DNA of 64,000 nt from an uncultured Kangiella sp. Its GTDB lineage: Bacteria > Pseudomonadota > Gammaproteobacteria > Enterobacterales > Kangiellaceae. Numbering within the stretch: the first letter of the stretch is position 1; every line of letters begins with the position of its first letter. The notes beneath the pieces were generated by a model. It saw only the letters and a program-made list of their open reading frames with translations. It searched no databases and was not told where the DNA came from. This document shows positions 63,091 through 64,000 of the stretch, piece after piece. A program made the translations under genes and the position numbers. The stretch is taken from NCBI GenBank assembly GCA_947503345.1, contig CANNCW010000003.1:186001-250000 (forward strand). The letters run 5' to 3'.

Positions 63091-63156
63091 CAAGGCGCTC
63101 GTTCGGATGCAAACTACGCTACGCTTCGTTTGCACCGCACAGTTTGGTCGTTAAGC
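63085..63156. mobile_element. attC-like imperfect palindrome (integron cassette recombination site candidate)
   Basis: A 72-bp element. The left box AGCTAAC (63085-63091) and right box GTTAAGC (63150-63156) resemble RYYYAAC and GTTRRRY, with one mismatch on the left. The central stem is CGG-TGCAAAC (63104-63114) with GTTTGCA-CCG (63128-63137); the A at 63107 is unpaired, like the extrahelical bases of attC. Stops of both flanking genes are inside the outer boxes. The L-type inner boxes are weak. No integrase is in the window. Confidence 0.5.
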
Positions 63157-64000
63157 TTTAATCAATTCCCCATGCAACAACCCTAAAACCTCTTCCGCGT
63201 CGTCATCATTCACTAAAAAAGATAAATGGTGATCACTTGAGGTGTGGCTTAGTAGTAGCCATTGTTCTGGGAGGTGTTGTTGGTCCATTTGCATTAGATG
63301 CCATAGGGCTTGGCTGGCGTGGCAACCAACTAGGCTGATAATAGCACTGTGAGAAAGAAGCACGCTTTTGCAAACTTCAGCCAGCTTTTGTGATAGTTCA
63401 GTTAAAACACTTTCGGAATAAATACTGTTGCTGTTATCAATTTCGAGGACTAACGATTCTTTGGTAGATGCCAATAGCTCACTAGTTAAACCAAATTCAT
63501 TGATGACAGCGAATACTTTTTGCAAGGTATCTGGCTGTTGTCCGCGTCGCCCTAGCAACAAGGTAATCACCGGGATATTTTGTTTTAAGGCTATGGCTTT
63601 AACCCATTTCGATTCTTGATGTTTATCGTTAACGATAGTTCCTGCAACACTGGGTTGTTTGGTGCTTCGAATTTCAATCGGGATACCTTGCGGTGCAACC
63701 GCGCTTAGACACCTTGGGTGTAACACTTTTGCGCCTGCTTGCGCCATATCAAAGGCTTGGTTGTAACTGAGCTGTTCTAATTTTAATGCGCTAGTGACTT
63801 TATTGGGGTCACAGGAATAAATCCCATCAACGTCTGTCCAAATTTGCAAAGATTCAGCCGACAATAAACTCGCAAAATAAGCCGCAGAAGTATCGGAACC
63901 TTCGCGTCCTAATAAAACCGTTTGTCCATTAGCATTGTTCGCAATAAAACCTTGGCTTAAAATAACCTGTGATTCACTCGCCCATTGTTCTGCAAGCTCT
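63151..64000 (-). CDS. Aspartokinase, C-terminal part (start outside window)
   Basis: The frame runs from the stop at 63151 to the window end, 283 residues without the start. The kinase core segment reads GFIANNANGQTVLLGREGSDTSAAYFAS, then IWTDVDGIYSCDPNKV and GAKVLHPRCLSA, followed by two ACT-type regulatory domains (VITLLLGRRGQQPD and SIISLVGCHASQALWH). The internal TTG at 63864 is not a start. The best match in style is the kinase half of bifunctional aspartokinase/diaminopimelate decarboxylase, but the protein stops right after the ACT region, and its stop lies in the attC-like box. A monofunctional kinase is equally possible. Confidence 0.85.
   Translation of the reverse strand, partial: ELAEQWASESQVILSQGFIANNANGQTVLLGREGSDTSAAYFASLLSAESLQIWTDVDGIYSCDPNKVTSALKLEQLSYNQAFDMAQAGAKVLHPRCLSAVAPQGIPIEIRSTKQPSVAGTIVNDKHQESKWVKAIALKQNIPVITLLLGRRGQQPDTLQKVFAVINEFGLTSELLASTKESLVLEIDNSNSIYSESVLTELSQKLAEVCKSVLLSHSAIISLVGCHASQALWHLMQMDQQHLPEQWLLLSHTSSDHHLSFLVNDDDAEEVLGLLHGELIKA

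Noticed and set aside
63151..63864. Aspartokinase gene starting at 63864
   Set aside because: The frame continues without a stop to the window end with conserved kinase residues, so 63864 is an internal TTG.
1..64000. CRISPR array, prophage, transposase, antiphage defence island, rRNA or tRNA
   Set aside because: No regularly spaced repeats, no phage structural or integrase genes, no transposase and no tRNA-like cloverleaf were found. Dam lacks a partner nuclease, so it is not read as a restriction system.

Overview
The window looks like a piece of chromosome from a low-GC marine gammaproteobacterium. A Kangiella/Aliikangiella-type organism is my best guess, from gene content and protein style only. 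Evidence for this class: E. coli-like Pho boxes, a BirA-type biotin operator, bioH/bioC, nfuA, ettA, mscL and TolB-like CadC regulators. I see no rRNA, tRNA, CRISPR array, phage or complete insertion sequence. Coding density is very high, and several convergent gene pairs have touching or overlapping stop codons.

Layout. 1-4.2 kb: the end of a CtlX-type amidinotransferase gene, a GFA-family protein, a DUF819 permease, an Mpo1-like membrane protein, a RidA-fold lipoprotein and mscL. 4.2-9.8 kb: a trans-4-hydroxyproline catabolic locus. A three-gene operon (deaminase, epimerase, FAD dehydrogenase) diverges from a PAS-AraC regulator and a 2-oxoglutarate semialdehyde dehydrogenase, together giving a route from hydroxyproline to 2-oxoglutarate. 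9.8-10.7 kb: a PLP enzyme. 10.7-20.8 kb: a complete phosphate-starvation locus, pstS plus pstC-pstA-pstB-phoU-phoB-phoR, and a divergent OprP/O-like porin. Three separate Pho-box promoters are readable there. 20.8-31.3 kb: MscS channel, lysoplasmalogenase, BI-1 protein, ssb, uvrA, a DUF5117-type secreted metalloprotease, TerC protein and a GNAT enzyme.

31.4-36.1 kb: a small exported protein, a membrane-anchored winged-helix/beta-propeller regulator, an unassigned plus-strand terminator that may end a small RNA, and a HEAT-repeat/cyclophilin lipoprotein. 36.2-44.6 kb: ettA, a dRS3-like repeat, a TrmB-like methyltransferase, radA, class II DAHP synthase, a DUF2970 protein, dam, a hydrolase and a lipoprotein. 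44.6-50.9 kb: biotin genes (bioD alone; bioB-F-H-C as an operon) and comF, with a BirA operator lying over the comF start codon. 50.9-56.1 kb: a serine hydrolase, a MATE exporter, an NhaC-type antiporter with a riboswitch- or terminator-like leader, a GNAT enzyme and a His/Arg/Tyr-rich exported protein. 56.3-61.3 kb: two secreted zinc peptidases in tandem. 61.4-64 kb: nfuA, a DUF4156 lipoprotein, an unknown membrane protein and the 3' part of an aspartokinase gene.

The most unusual spot is the right end. A 72-bp attC-like imperfect palindrome lies at 63085-63156. The stop codons of the unknown gene and of the aspartokinase fall in its two outer boxes, and an apparent minus-strand terminator with no adjacent gene sits on the far side of the unknown gene. 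This suggests an integron-cassette-like insertion between the aspartokinase gene and its terminator.
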